Notes: a model not told the origin generated them from the sequence alone. 64,000 nucleotides of DNA from Thalassovita sp. (GCF_963691685.1 NZ_OY829290.1:1736001-1800000); one strand, 5' to 3'. Shown: positions 28,822 to 38,512, counted from the stretch's first letter. Numbers and translations: made by a program.

Positions 28822-28849
28822 AAAAAAACCGCCCCGAAGGGCGGCTTTT
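28822..28849 (-). terminator. Intrinsic terminator of gyrA
   Basis: On the minus strand a CCGCCC/GGGCGG stem with a tetraloop (28829-28844 on the plus strand) ends in a run of seven T, just after the gyrA stop. Confidence 0.85.
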
Positions 28850-28872
28850 CAATCTCTGTGATGTCGTGAAGA

Positions 28873-31626
28873 TCAGCTCTCGGCCTGATCCTCTGCGCCG
28901 TTTTCGTCGTCGTCCTGTTCGACAACCCGGGCAACAGAGACAACCGTCTCGCCCTTGCCGGTGTTGAACACCCGCACGCCACCGGCGGAGCGGGAGCGGA
29001 ATGAGATACCGTCAACCGGCACCCGGATCGACTGTCCCTTGGAGGTGGCGAGCATCACCTGATCGTCCATCTCAACCGGGAAGGAGGCCACAAGCGCACC
29101 GCCGCGCATTGCCTTGTCCATCGCGGCCACACCCAGACCACCACGGCCACGCACCGGATAGTCATGGCTGGAGCTCAGCTTGCCCGCGCCGCTTTCGGTG
29201 ATGGTCAGGATCAGGTTTTCCACCGCCGACATTTCGGCGTAGCGTTCCTGGCTCAGCTCACCGGCGGGCACGTCATCTTCATCGCCCCCTTCGGCATCAT
29301 CGGCCAGACCGGCCACGGCTCGGCGCATCTTCAGGTAGGCGGCACGTTCTTCGGATGTGGCATCGAAGTGGCGGATCACCGACATCGACACAACCTCATC
29401 ATCGCCGTTCAGCTTGATGCCGCGCACACCCACCGACGCACGCGAGTTGAACACGCGCACCTCAGTCGTCGGGAAACGGATCGCCCGGCCCGAGTTGGTG
29501 ACCAGCATCACATCATCCTCTTCAGAACAGATGCGGGCATTGATCAGGCGGGTGTCAGCGTGATCATCCTCAAACTTCATGGCGATCTTACCGTTGGATT
29601 TCACATTGGTGAAATCCGACAGGCGGTTGCGGCGCACGGTGCCTGCCGAGGTGGCAAAGACCACCTGCAGATCGGCCCATTCATCCTCAGCCCGGTCAAC
29701 CGGCATGATCGCAGCAATCGACACGCCGGTTGGGATCGGCAGGATGTTCACAATCGCCTTGCCTTTGGCGGTACGACCCCCCAGCGGCAAGCGCCAGGTC
29801 TTCAGCTTGTAGGCCATGCCATCGGTGGTGAAGAACAACAGCTGCGTATGGGTGTTGGCCACAAAGAGGTTGGTGACAACATCCTCTTCTTTGGTCTGCA
29901 TACCGCTGAGGCCCTTACCGCCGCGTTTCTGCGCGCGGAAGTCAGCCAGCGGGGTCCGCTTGATGTAACCACCCGAGGTGATGGTCACGACCATATCTTC
30001 ACGTTCGATCAGGTCTTCATCGTCCATGTCACCGGACCAATCCACGATCTCGGTGCGGCGGCCAACGGCGAATTTCTCTTTCACCTCAGCCAGTTCTTCG
30101 TTGATGATCGCCAGAATGCGTTCGCGTGAGGCCAGGATCTCCAGGCATTCGCGGATCTTCTCGGCCAGCTCCTGCAGCTCATCGGTGACTTCTTTCACAC
30201 CGATCTGGGTCAGACGCTGCAGGCGCAGTTCCAGAATGGCGCGGGCCTGGGTTTCAGACAGGTTATAGGTCCCGTCCTCGTTCATCTTATGAGTCGGATC
30301 GTCGATCAGCTGAATGTATTCACCGATCTCCTGCGCCGGCCAGCGGCGGGTCATCAGCTTCTCACGGGCTTCGGCTGCATCGGCCGAGGACCGGATGGTC
30401 GCCACAACCTCATCCACGTTGGAAACAGCCACGGCCAAACCACACAGAATGTGGCTTCGTTCACGTGCTTTGCGCAGCTCATAGGCGGTGCGGCGCGCGA
30501 CAACGTCTTCGCGGAAATCAAGGAAGCAGGTCAGGAACCGGCGCAGTGTCAGCTGTTCGGGGCGGCCGCCATTCAGCGCCAGCATGTTACAGCCGAAAGA
30601 GGTCTGCATCGGGGTGAAGCGGAACAGCTGGTTCAGCACCACATCCGGGGTCGCGTCGCGCTTCAGCTCCACCACCACACGGACGCCGTTGCGGTCCGAT
30701 TCATCCTGCACGTGGGCAACGCCCTCAATGCGCTTTTCGCGCACCTGCTCGGCGATCTTTTCGATCATCGACGCTTTGTTCACCTGATAGGGGATCTCAT
30801 CCACGATGATGGCGTAGCGATCTTTGCGGATCTCTTCGACGCGGGTCTTGGCGCGAATGATGACGCTGCCGCGGCCCTCAAGATAGGCTTTGCGCGCGCC
30901 AGAGCGGCCTAGCATGATGCCACCGGTCGGGAAGTCGGGGCCGGGCACATAGTTGATCAGCTGTTCGCTGGTCAGATCCGGATCCTCGATCAGGGCCTGA
31001 CAGGCATCGATCACCTCACCCAGGTTGTGCGGCGGGATATTGGTGGCCATACCCACCGCAATACCGCCAGCGCCATTGACCAGCATATTGGGGAAACGCG
31101 ACGGCAGAACGGTCGGTTCCTGATCCTTGCCATCATAGTTGTCCTGAAAATCAACGGTGTCTTTTTCGATGTCGGCCAGCACAAAGGCGGCCGGCTTGTC
31201 CATCCGCACCTCAGTGTAACGCATCGCGGCCGGGTTATCGCCGTCCATCGAGCCGAAGTTCCCCTGACCGTCCAAGAGCGGCAGCGACATCGAGAAATCC
31301 TGCGCCATCCGCACCAGCGCGTCATAGATCGCACTGTCGCCATGGGGGTGATATTTACCCATCACATCACCCACCGGACGGGCCGACTTGCGATAGGCCT
31401 TTTCATGGGTGTTTCCGGTCTCATGCATGGCGTAAAGAATCCGGCGGTGAACCGGTTTCAGACCGTCACGCAGGTCCGGAATCGCCCGGCTGACGATCAC
31501 GCTCATCGCATAATCCAGATAGGAATTGCGCATCTCATCGGTGATCGAAACGGAAGGCCCGTCAAAAGCCATGCGCTCGCGCGGTTTTTCTTCTTCGTTT
31601 TCAGGAGTCTGGGGCGTATCGCTCAC
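28873..31626 (-). CDS. gyrA: DNA gyrase subunit A
   Basis: A 917-residue type IIA topoisomerase subunit. The winged-helix/tower part has its catalytic Tyr in A-A-M-R-Y-T-E-V (about Tyr137), and the GyrA-box beta-pinwheel lies C-terminally. The quinolone region reads H-P-H-G-D-S-A-I-Y-D, with Ser98 and Asp102 at the positions of E. coli S83 and D87, so the sensitive-type residues are present. An acidic insert (about residues 755-785, rich in D, E and G) lies inside the C-terminal domain and is not in the enterobacterial protein. The end is also acidic. Confidence 0.97.
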   Translation of the reverse strand: MSDTPQTPENEEEKPRERMAFDGPSVSITDEMRNSYLDYAMSVIVSRAIPDLRDGLKPVHRRILYAMHETGNTHEKAYRKSARPVGDVMGKYHPHGDSAIYDALVRMAQDFSMSLPLLDGQGNFGSMDGDNPAAMRYTEVRMDKPAAFVLADIEKDTVDFQDNYDGKDQEPTVLPSRFPNMLVNGAGGIAVGMATNIPPHNLGEVIDACQALIEDPDLTSEQLINYVPGPDFPTGGIMLGRSGARKAYLEGRGSVIIRAKTRVEEIRKDRYAIIVDEIPYQVNKASMIEKIAEQVREKRIEGVAHVQDESDRNGVRVVVELKRDATPDVVLNQLFRFTPMQTSFGCNMLALNGGRPEQLTLRRFLTCFLDFREDVVARRTAYELRKARERSHILCGLAVAVSNVDEVVATIRSSADAAEAREKLMTRRWPAQEIGEYIQLIDDPTHKMNEDGTYNLSETQARAILELRLQRLTQIGVKEVTDELQELAEKIRECLEILASRERILAIINEELAEVKEKFAVGRRTEIVDWSGDMDDEDLIEREDMVVTITSGGYIKRTPLADFRAQKRGGKGLSGMQTKEEDVVTNLFVANTHTQLLFFTTDGMAYKLKTWRLPLGGRTAKGKAIVNILPIPTGVSIAAIMPVDRAEDEWADLQVVFATSAGTVRRNRLSDFTNVKSNGKIAMKFEDDHADTRLINARICSEEDDVMLVTNSGRAIRFPTTEVRVFNSRASVGVRGIKLNGDDEVVSMSVIRHFDATSEERAAYLKMRRAVAGLADDAEGGDEDDVPAGELSQERYAEMSAVENLILTITESGAGKLSSSHDYPVRGRGGLGVAAMDKAMRGGALVASFPVEMDDQVMLATSKGQSIRVPVDGISFRSRSAGGVRVFNTGKGETVVSVARVVEQDDDENGAEDQAES

Positions 31627-31764
31627 GTCTCGGCCACTCTGCTTTATTGGTCTATATTTTGTTGTTTTCTGTATAACAGAGGCAGGATGTGGGCTGCAAT
31701 GCTTGTGTGGTTAAGCGGCGGATTGTGGGGCAAAAATACCGGTGAATTGGTCCCTGAAACGCGC

Positions 31765-32385
31765 TTATCCGGTGAAGCCGAACGCCTTCAGCCCATCCAG
31801 CACAAATTGCACCGAAAGTGCGGCCAGCAACATGCCCAGAAGCCGGGTGATCACATTGATCGCAGTCTTGCCCAGCGCCCGTTCCAAAAGGCCCGCAGAC
31901 AGGAACAGCGCCATGGAGATCAGGAGCACCACAAGCATGATTGCCAGAACCATCGACAACCCGCCAAAGCCCGGCTGCTGACCGGCCAGCAGGATCACCG
32001 TAGCGATGGAGCCGGGACCGGCAATCAGCGGGATCGCCAGCGGGAAAATGGAGGGGTCATCTGCGTGATCTTCCTCTTCCGCCTGATCCTCCCGCCGTTT
32101 GGTGCGACGTTGAAACAGCATGTCCAGCGCGGTCAGGAACAACAGGATGCCGCCCGCGATGCGGAAGGCGGGCATCGAAATGCCAACAAATCCCAGAACC
32201 GCCTCACCAAAAATGGCAAAGAGCGACAGCAAGAGGCCAGAGGTCACACAAGCGCGGATTGCAATGGCGCGGCGTTTTTCCGGCGACATGTCTTGGGTCA
32301 GCGCCACAAAAATCGGGGCCAGGCCGATGGGGTCCATGATCACAAACAGGGTGACAAAGCCGGTGATCAGAAATGCGGTGTCCAT
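31765..32385 (-). CDS. MarC family membrane protein
   Basis: A 206-residue protein with six membrane segments and the MarC pattern: an early V-I-M-D-P-I-G-L-A-P-I-F, a central F-R-I-A-G-G-I-L-L-F-L, a charged cytoplasmic loop (R-R-T-K-R-R-E-D), and P-L-A-I-P-L-I-A-G-P-G-S-I. The family's transport role is not settled; the old link to multiple antibiotic resistance was withdrawn for E. coli MarC. It is a single gene downstream of gyrA on the same strand, 139 bases separate from it. Confidence 0.88.
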   Translation of the reverse strand: MDTAFLITGFVTLFVIMDPIGLAPIFVALTQDMSPEKRRAIAIRACVTSGLLLSLFAIFGEAVLGFVGISMPAFRIAGGILLFLTALDMLFQRRTKRREDQAEEEDHADDPSIFPLAIPLIAGPGSIATVILLAGQQPGFGGLSMVLAIMLVVLLISMALFLSAGLLERALGKTAINVITRLLGMLLAALSVQFVLDGLKAFGFTG

Positions 32386-32561
32386 GATTGGCCTTCGGTT
32401 TGGGCGTCGGGTCTTGGTTCAATTGCCACGATTGGCCAAGCCCGAGGCAGATGCAATGGCAAAGTTGGCTCTCGTTTCTGGCGGGGGGGGGGCCAGGGAG
32501 GGGCAGGGGAGGGGCGTTGCCCCTCTGCGTTCAAAATGGGATTTTGACCGCATTCACCCTA

Positions 32562-32584
32562 GAGTACTTAGGGAACATTGAAAG
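32562..32584 (+). repeat. Intergenic repeat, copy 3
   Basis: Third copy of the GAGTATTT...GGGAACATTGAAAG element, with one T-to-C change in the TATTT part. A GGGGC-GTT-GCCCC hairpin lies about 45 bases before it, as also at copy 4. It lies between the ABC-F and MarC genes. Confidence 0.7.
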
Positions 32585-32613
32585 TGGCTGGTCTGGCTGG
32601 ACAGGTGCGTTTC

Positions 32614-34464
32614 TCAGGCGTTTTCAGCGCGCTCCAGCTTTTCCAGTGCCACCATCCACAATTTTTCGGCGCGCTCCATCGCCTCTTTCAGCTCGGCATA
32701 TTTCTTTTGCAGCATGACCGCTTCGTCTTTGCGATCGGTAAACAGGGCGGGATCGGCAAGGCGCGCCTGCAGCTTTTCTTCCATCTCAGACAATTTTTCG
32801 ATCCGCTCCTCGCATTTGCGCGCGTCGGACCGCAGGGCGAGGATCTGATCGCGGCTGGCGCGTTTGGGGGCGGTGGGTTTGGGCTTTTCGGCTTTTGGTG
32901 GGGTATCGGCCTGTAGCAACATCTGGCGATAGGCTTGCAGATCTTCCTCATAGGGTTTCACCGCACCGTCTTTGACCAGCCACAGGCGGTCCGCCACCAT
33001 CGACAGCAGATGCATGTCATGGCTGACCAAAACCACCGCACCGCCATAGGCGCTGAGCGCTTCCACCAGCGCCTCACGGCTTTCGATGTCGAGGTGGTTG
33101 GTCGGTTCGTCAAGGATCAGCAGTTGCGGCGCGGGCAGGGTGGCCAGCAGCAGCGAAAGGCGTGCTTTCTGGCCACCTGACAGCCGGCCCACCTCGGTCT
33201 CAGCCTGATCGGCCATCAGGCCAAAGCCGGCAAGTTTTGCCCGCAGTTTGCTGGGGTGTTGATCGGGCAGTTCCCGCTGCAGGTGCTGCAGTGGGGTTTC
33301 ATCGACGTGCAGCTCATCCACCTGATGTTGGGCAAAAAAACCGATGCGCAGTTTTGAGGATCGACTGATCCCGCCATCCAGCGGGTCCAAACGGTCCGAT
33401 AGCAGCTTGGCGAGGGTCGATTTGCCCTGACCGTTTTTGCCCAGCAGGGCGATGCGATCATCCTGATCGATGCGCAGATTCAGCCGTTTCAGAACCGCGG
33501 TGCCGTCATAGCCCACCGATGCATCCTGGGTGGAGATGATGGGCGGTGACAGGGTTTCGGGTTCCGGGAAGGTAAAGACGGTGCGCGCGGCATCTTCTGG
33601 GGCGCGAATAATCTCCATCTTTTCCAGCATCTTCACGCGGCTTTGCGCCTGTTTGGCTTTGGTTGCCTTGGCTTTGAAACGGTCAACAAAACTTTGCAAA
33701 TGGGCGCGCTGCGCTTCTTGTTTCTTGGCCGCGGCCGATTGCACCGCACGCTGCGCCGCACGTTGGGCGGCGAACTGGTCATAGGGGCCGGTGTAATAGG
33801 TCAGCTGCCGCCCCTCCAGATGCAGGATCGAGCCGACCGCGCGATTGAGCAATTCGCGGTCGTGGCTGATGATCAGCACCGTATGGGGGTATTTGGTCAG
33901 GTAGTTTTCCAACCACAGCGCACCTTCAAGGTCGAGATAGTTGGTCGGTTCATCGAGAAGCAGCAGATCAGGCTCAGAAAACAGCACCGCCGCCAGGGCC
34001 ACGCGCATCCGCCAGCCACCGGAAAAGGCAGAGCAGGGCATTTTCTGCTCTTCGGCATCAAATCCCAGCCCGCGCAGGATGTTGGAGGCCCGCGCCTCCG
34101 CCGACCAGGCGTCAATATCGGCAAGCCGCGTTTGCACCTCAGCGATGCGATTGGGATCGGTGGCGCTTTCGGCTTCGGCCATCAGAGCGGCGCGTTCGGT
34201 ATCTGCTGCCAGTACCGTGTCAATCAGTGAGACCTCATTGCCCGGCACCTCCTGTGCGACGCCGCCGATGCGGGCGCGGGCGGGCAGTTCGATGCTGCCG
34301 CCATCCAGATGCAGATCACCCCGGATCAGATTGAAAAGGGTGGTTTTTCCGGCGCCATTGCGGCCAATCAAACCGACCTTGTGACCGGTGGGAATGGTGG
34401 CGCTGGCCCCTTCAAACAGGGGGCGGCCTTCGATGGAGTAGCTGATGTCTTGGATCCGTAGCAT
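32614..34464 (-). CDS. ABC-F family ATPase (Uup/YheS type)
   Basis: A 616-residue soluble protein with two ABC domains and no membrane part; the family acts on ribosomes. The first domain has G-R-N-G-A-G-K-T-T, signature F-S-G-G-W-R-M-R and L-L-L-D-E-P-T-N-Y-L-D. The second has G-K-N-G-Q-G-K-S-T, L-S-G-G-Q-K-A-R and L-D-E-P-T-N-H-L-D. A linker (about residues 240-310) rich in K, A and Q is the P-site tRNA interaction motif region. A charged coiled-coil tail ends the protein. The start at 34464 (M-L-R-I-Q-D-I-S-Y) is chosen; the frame is open to 34593 without a family-like extension. Confidence 0.92.
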   Translation of the reverse strand: MLRIQDISYSIEGRPLFEGASATIPTGHKVGLIGRNGAGKTTLFNLIRGDLHLDGGSIELPARARIGGVAQEVPGNEVSLIDTVLAADTERAALMAEAESATDPNRIAEVQTRLADIDAWSAEARASNILRGLGFDAEEQKMPCSAFSGGWRMRVALAAVLFSEPDLLLLDEPTNYLDLEGALWLENYLTKYPHTVLIISHDRELLNRAVGSILHLEGRQLTYYTGPYDQFAAQRAAQRAVQSAAAKKQEAQRAHLQSFVDRFKAKATKAKQAQSRVKMLEKMEIIRAPEDAARTVFTFPEPETLSPPIISTQDASVGYDGTAVLKRLNLRIDQDDRIALLGKNGQGKSTLAKLLSDRLDPLDGGISRSSKLRIGFFAQHQVDELHVDETPLQHLQRELPDQHPSKLRAKLAGFGLMADQAETEVGRLSGGQKARLSLLLATLPAPQLLILDEPTNHLDIESREALVEALSAYGGAVVLVSHDMHLLSMVADRLWLVKDGAVKPYEEDLQAYRQMLLQADTPPKAEKPKPTAPKRASRDQILALRSDARKCEERIEKLSEMEEKLQARLADPALFTDRKDEAVMLQKKYAELKEAMERAEKLWMVALEKLERAENA

Positions 34465-34645
34465 GAGGGGCGGAGTGCCAGAGCGGTGCGCCCAAGTCAA
34501 TTGCCGGATCTGCAAGTCACGGGGCAGCACATTTGCAGGCGCTACGGTATTGCACCCGTGCCGCGGGACGGCTAGCAGGGGCAGGTCATACATGTGTTAA
34601 CGACCACCGGGTGAAACGCCCTGTGATTGTTGAGAAAGGACGCCG

Positions 34646-35833
34646 ATGGCCCCCGCCACCTCAAAGCCGCATCTGGTCACTTTGATCTTGCTGACCTCGG
34701 TCGCGGTGATGTCGCTCAATATCTTTCTGCCCTCGCTGGGGGGGATCGCGGAAGAGTTTGGCGTAAGCTACACGCTGGTTGCGCTGTCGATATCGGCGTT
34801 TCTGCTGGTTTCGGCGGTGTTGCAGCTGATCATGGGGCCCTTGTCTGACCGCTATGGGCGGCGGCCTGTGTTGCTGGTGGGCTTGGTTGTCTTTGTGATT
34901 GCCTCACTTGGATGTGCGCTGTCGCAGGATGTTTGGGCCTTTTTGGGGTTTCGCATGCTGCAGGGGGGCGTGGTGTCGGGCATGGTGCTGGGCCGGGCAA
35001 TTGTGCGTGACGTCTATGCCCCGCAGGAAGCCGCAAAGCGCATCGCCCAGATTGGCGCCGCCATGGCGCTGGCACCCCTGATTGCACCGCTGGTGGGCGG
35101 TATCCTTGACAGCCTGTTTGGCTGGCGGTCGGTGTTTTACCTGCTGGCGCTCAGCGGCGCGGCGGTATTTGTCCTGTGCTGGGCCGATCTGGGGGAAACG
35201 AACCAGTTGAAACAGGCCAGTTTTGCCGCCCAGTTCCGCGCCTATCCTGAGGTGCTGCGGTCGGGATCTTTCTGGGCCTATTCGGGTGTTTTGGTGTTTT
35301 CGCTGGGTGGCTTCTACGCCTATCTGGCCGGCGCACCGCTGGTGGGGGAGGAGATCTTTGACCTCTCTACCGCGACGGTTGGCCTGATGATGGGGGCCAC
35401 GGCGGTTGGGTTTCTCATGGGCAATCTGGTGACCACGCGGTTGGGCGCGCGGTTTGGCTCGCTGCGGCTGATCCTCTGGGGGCGCTGGCTGTCGATGCTG
35501 GGCTGTCTGTTGGCGGCGCTGCTTATGGCGCTTGGGCTGTTGCACCCCGGCGTGATGTTTGCCGGTGCGGTTGCCCTTGGCCTTGGCAACGGTCTGACGC
35601 TGCCCGGTGCGAATGTTGGCGTGATGAGCGTTGCGCCCCATCTGGCCGGATCCGCCTCTGGGCTGTCTGGCGCTGTGGGGGTTGTCATCGGCGCGGTGCT
35701 GACGCCGCTGGTTTCCACCCTTGTGGCAGGGGAAAACGGCGCCGAAATGCTGATGCTGTCGATGGCCGCCTGTGGCGCGCTGGCGCTTTTGTCGGCGTGG
35801 AAGGTGGCGCAGCTTGAACGGCAATCCGCCTGA
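34646..35833 (+). CDS. Bcr/CflA-type MFS drug exporter
   Basis: A 395-residue major facilitator with twelve predicted helices. The motif between helices 2 and 3 reads G-P-L-S-D-R-Y-G-R-R-P, and R-A-I-V-R-D-V-Y follows in the fourth to fifth helix region, as in Bcr and CflA of the DHA1 family. Proton-driven export of a drug or metabolite is expected; the substrate is unknown. GAAAGGA before the ATG gives a good start. It is divergent from the ABC-F gene, with 181 bases between starts. Confidence 0.9.
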   Translation: MAPATSKPHLVTLILLTSVAVMSLNIFLPSLGGIAEEFGVSYTLVALSISAFLLVSAVLQLIMGPLSDRYGRRPVLLVGLVVFVIASLGCALSQDVWAFLGFRMLQGGVVSGMVLGRAIVRDVYAPQEAAKRIAQIGAAMALAPLIAPLVGGILDSLFGWRSVFYLLALSGAAVFVLCWADLGETNQLKQASFAAQFRAYPEVLRSGSFWAYSGVLVFSLGGFYAYLAGAPLVGEEIFDLSTATVGLMMGATAVGFLMGNLVTTRLGARFGSLRLILWGRWLSMLGCLLAALLMALGLLHPGVMFAGAVALGLGNGLTLPGANVGVMSVAPHLAGSASGLSGAVGVVIGAVLTPLVSTLVAGENGAEMLMLSMAACGALALLSAWKVAQLERQSA

Positions 35834-35938
35834 AGCCCTTGCAACAGGGTTTTCAAACGCCTTTTGCCGTGCTAGCAGGCGCCAGAAATTAAACGCGGCC
35901 GGGCATTGGGTCCGGTCTTTGACCTTGAGGACATCACG

Positions 35939-36361
35939 ATGGCTGTACAACGCACCTTCTCGATCATCAAACCCGACGCCACCAAGCGTAACCTGACCGG
36001 CGCCATCAACGCCAAATTCGAAGCCGCTGGCCTGCGCATCGTTGCCCAGAAGCGCATCCACCTGACCAAAGCTCAGGCTGGTGTGTTCTACGCGGTACAC
36101 GCTGAGCGTCCGTTCTACGACGAACTGTGCGAATTCATGGCCTCCGAGCCAATCGTTGTTCAGGTTCTGGAAGGCGAAGACGCCATCGCGAAAAACCGCG
36201 AAGTCATGGGTGCCACCAACCCTGCCGAAGCAGACGAAGGCACCATCCGTAAAGAGTTCGCCCTGTCGATCGGCGAAAACTCGGTTCACGGTTCGGACGC
36301 ACCGGAAACCGCTGCTGAAGAAATCGCATACTTCTTCTCGGGCCTGGAGCTGGTTGGCTAA
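35939..36361 (+). CDS. ndk: Nucleoside diphosphate kinase
   Basis: A 140-residue enzyme exchanging the gamma phosphate among NTPs and NDPs. It starts with A-V-Q-R-T-F-S-I-I-K-P-D-A. The phospho-His lies in N-S-V-H-G-S-D (about residue 117). Length is exactly that of proteobacterial Ndk. It is a single gene followed by a GC-rich hairpin and T run near 36396-36424. Confidence 0.97.
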   Translation: MAVQRTFSIIKPDATKRNLTGAINAKFEAAGLRIVAQKRIHLTKAQAGVFYAVHAERPFYDELCEFMASEPIVVQVLEGEDAIAKNREVMGATNPAEADEGTIRKEFALSIGENSVHGSDAPETAAEEIAYFFSGLELVG

Positions 36362-36495
36362 GCCACCCTCTGACGCTTTGAGATGACGGATCGCGCCCGG
36401 GGCATTGCCTCGGGCGTTTTCTTTTTGGCGGCGGAGGTCGTGTTGCGGGCGGAGCAGGTGGGGCTTTGCCCCTCGGCGCGCGGCGCCTCACCCCA

Positions 36496-36519
36496 GAGTA
36501 TTTCGGGAACGATGAAAGG
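36496..36519 (+). repeat. Intergenic repeat, copy 4
   Basis: Fourth copy, GAGTATTTCGGGAACGATGA plus AAGG, in the ndk-SDR gap. A GGGGC-TTT-GCCCC hairpin lies about 25 bases before it, as with copy 3, so hairpin and repeat may form one composite element. Confidence 0.75.
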
Positions 36520-36587
36520 CGGGGTTTTACGGGGTTTCTTGTCAGGCGCGGGGCGGGTAGCGTTGCCCCAAAGTAAGGGAGATTTTG

Positions 36588-37340
36588 ATGAGCAAAGTGG
36601 CAGTGGTGACCGGCGCGGCGCGCGGGATCGGGCTGGCGACCGCCAAGCAGTTTCTGGCCAAAGGCTGGTCGGTGGCGTTGATTGACTGGGATCAGGCGGA
36701 ACTGGATCTGGCCTGCGGGGATCTTGGGGCTGAAGCACAAGGTTTTCACTGTGATGTCAGTGATGAGGTGCAGGTGCAGGCGATGATTGCGGCAGTTTTG
36801 GCGCGCTTTGGTCGTTTGGATGCGCTGGTCAATAATGCCGGCGTGGCGGAGTTCGGCCCGATTGAAGACTGTGATTTTGCCGCCTGGAAACGCGTGATGG
36901 CGGCCAATCTGGATGGTCCGTTTCTGTGCACGCAGGCGGCGGTGCCGGCGTTGAAGAAACATGGCGGCGCGGTGTTGAACATCGCCTCAATTTCCGGATT
37001 GCGCGCCTCCACCCTGCGGGTGGCCTATGGCACCTCCAAGGCGGCGGTCATTCAACTGACCAAACAACAGGCGGCAGAGCTGGGCGAATATGGCATCCGG
37101 GCCAATTGCGTCTGCCCGGGCCCGGTGCGCACCAAACTGGCGATGGCGGTGCATAGTCCTGAGATCATTGCTGCCTATCATGATGCCATTCCGCTCAATC
37201 GCTACGGCAGCGAAGATGAGATCGCCAATCTCATCACCTTCCTCTGCAGTGAAGAGGCTAGTTATATCACCGGTCAGGTGGTGGCGGCGGATGGCGGTTT
37301 TGAAAGCACCGGCGTCGGCCTGCCAGCGCTGCGGGAGTAG
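36588..37340 (+). CDS. Short-chain dehydrogenase/reductase
   Basis: A 250-residue Rossmann-fold oxidoreductase. The cofactor motif is T-G-A-A-R-G-I-G near residue 8; N-N-A-G is central; the catalytic Ser is in A-S-I-S-G and the catalytic Tyr-Lys in Y-G-T-S-K. A C-terminal Y-I-T-G-Q-V-V-A-A-D-G-G is usual for the FabG-like class. The substrate is unknown. AAGGGAG at 36575-36581 precedes the ATG at 36588; a TTG three bases upstream is less likely. The next gene begins five bases after its stop. Confidence 0.9.
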   Translation: MSKVAVVTGAARGIGLATAKQFLAKGWSVALIDWDQAELDLACGDLGAEAQGFHCDVSDEVQVQAMIAAVLARFGRLDALVNNAGVAEFGPIEDCDFAAWKRVMAANLDGPFLCTQAAVPALKKHGGAVLNIASISGLRASTLRVAYGTSKAAVIQLTKQQAAELGEYGIRANCVCPGPVRTKLAMAVHSPEIIAAYHDAIPLNRYGSEDEIANLITFLCSEEASYITGQVVAADGGFESTGVGLPALRE

Positions 37341-37345
37341 GCGGC

Positions 37346-38512
37346 ATGGCGCGGCTGGAGATTTCGAACCCGCAGGCGCGGGCCCTGTGGCTGGAAAGCC
37401 ATCTGTTGTCCAAAGCCCCCACCGGGCCTTTGGATCTGATGGCGATCATCGAAGCATTGGGGTTTGTGCAGCTGGACACGGTGCAGGTGGTGGCGCGGGC
37501 GCATCATCATATCCTGTGGTCGCGCAATCAGAATTACCGTGAGGCGATGTTTGACCCGCTTTTGGCCAAGGATCGGGCGGTGTTTGAGCATTACACCCAT
37601 GATGCCTCGGTCCTGCCGATGGCCTATCTGCCGCATTGGCAGCGCCAGTTCCGTCGCAAGGCGGAACAGATGGGCAAGGCGGGCTGGTGGAAGGGCCTGC
37701 CGGATGCCGAGGCGCGGGCTGAGATCAAGGCGCGGATTGCCAAAGAGGGGGCGCTGTCGACCCATGCGTTTGAATCCGGCCCCAAAAGCACGGAGCACGC
37801 CTGGGCCAAGCCGCCGCATAAAATGGCGCTGGATTTCATGTGGTATGCGGGCGAACTGGCCACCTGCTACCGCGAGAACTTCACCAAATATTATAACCTG
37901 CCGGAACGCGTGTTCCCCGAACCGCTGCGCAGCCATGAGGTTTCGGATGCGGATCAGGTGGATTGGCTGTGCCGCGCGGCACTGGGGCGGTTGGGGTTTG
38001 CCACGGTTGGCGAGATTCAGAAGTTCTGGGAGGCGATGAGCGCCAAGGAATGTCGGGCCTGGCTGTCGGGCGCGGAGGGCGGCCTTGTGCCGGTCACGGT
38101 GCAAGGCGCAGATGGACAATGGCGCGATGCCTGGGGCTGCCCTGATATTGAGGCGCGTCTGGCTGACGTGGCCAAACCCAGCTCGCGTTTGCGCATCCTG
38201 AACCCCTTTGATCCGGCCATTCGCGACCGGGACCGGTTGCTGCGCCTCTTTGGCATGGACTACCGGGTTGAGATGTTCGTGCCAGCTGCCAAACGCAAAT
38301 ATGGCTACTATGTCTATCCGCTGCTGGAAGGCGCGCGCTTTGTCGGTCGGGCGGAGGTCACCGCTGATCGCAAATCCGGTACGTTAGCTCTGGGTCAGGT
38401 CTGGCCGGAGGCGGGTGTGAAATGGTCTGAGGCGCGTCAGGCCAAACTGGAGGCGGAGCTGACGCGGTTCGCCCGGCTGGCGGGGTGCCGCTATCAGCCA
38501 GGCGCTGCGTGA
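37346..38512 (+). CDS. YcaQ/AlkX-like winged-helix DNA glycosylase
   Basis: A 388-residue protein of the winged helix DNA-binding family containing E. coli YcaQ, which unhooks interstrand crosslinks. The catalytic Q-x-D motif is seen as Q-L-D-T-V near residue 43, followed by the conserved V-x-R-A-H-H-H-I-L-W-S-R. Late motifs include L-L-N/L-N-P-F-D-P-type (here I-L-N-P-F-D-P) and R-Y-x-x-E-x-F-V-P (here Y-R-V-E-M-F-V-P), then K-R-K-Y-G-Y-Y. It is likely in one operon with the SDR gene. Function is inferred from the family. Confidence 0.85.
   Translation: MARLEISNPQARALWLESHLLSKAPTGPLDLMAIIEALGFVQLDTVQVVARAHHHILWSRNQNYREAMFDPLLAKDRAVFEHYTHDASVLPMAYLPHWQRQFRRKAEQMGKAGWWKGLPDAEARAEIKARIAKEGALSTHAFESGPKSTEHAWAKPPHKMALDFMWYAGELATCYRENFTKYYNLPERVFPEPLRSHEVSDADQVDWLCRAALGRLGFATVGEIQKFWEAMSAKECRAWLSGAEGGLVPVTVQGADGQWRDAWGCPDIEARLADVAKPSSRLRILNPFDPAIRDRDRLLRLFGMDYRVEMFVPAAKRKYGYYVYPLLEGARFVGRAEVTADRKSGTLALGQVWPEAGVKWSEARQAKLEAELTRFARLAGCRYQPGAA

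Noticed and set aside
31027..32547. Open frame of 506 codons on the plus strand over gyrA and marC
   Set aside because: It runs antisense through two certain genes and an intergenic gap; composition is rich in His, Arg and Gln, as in shadow frames.
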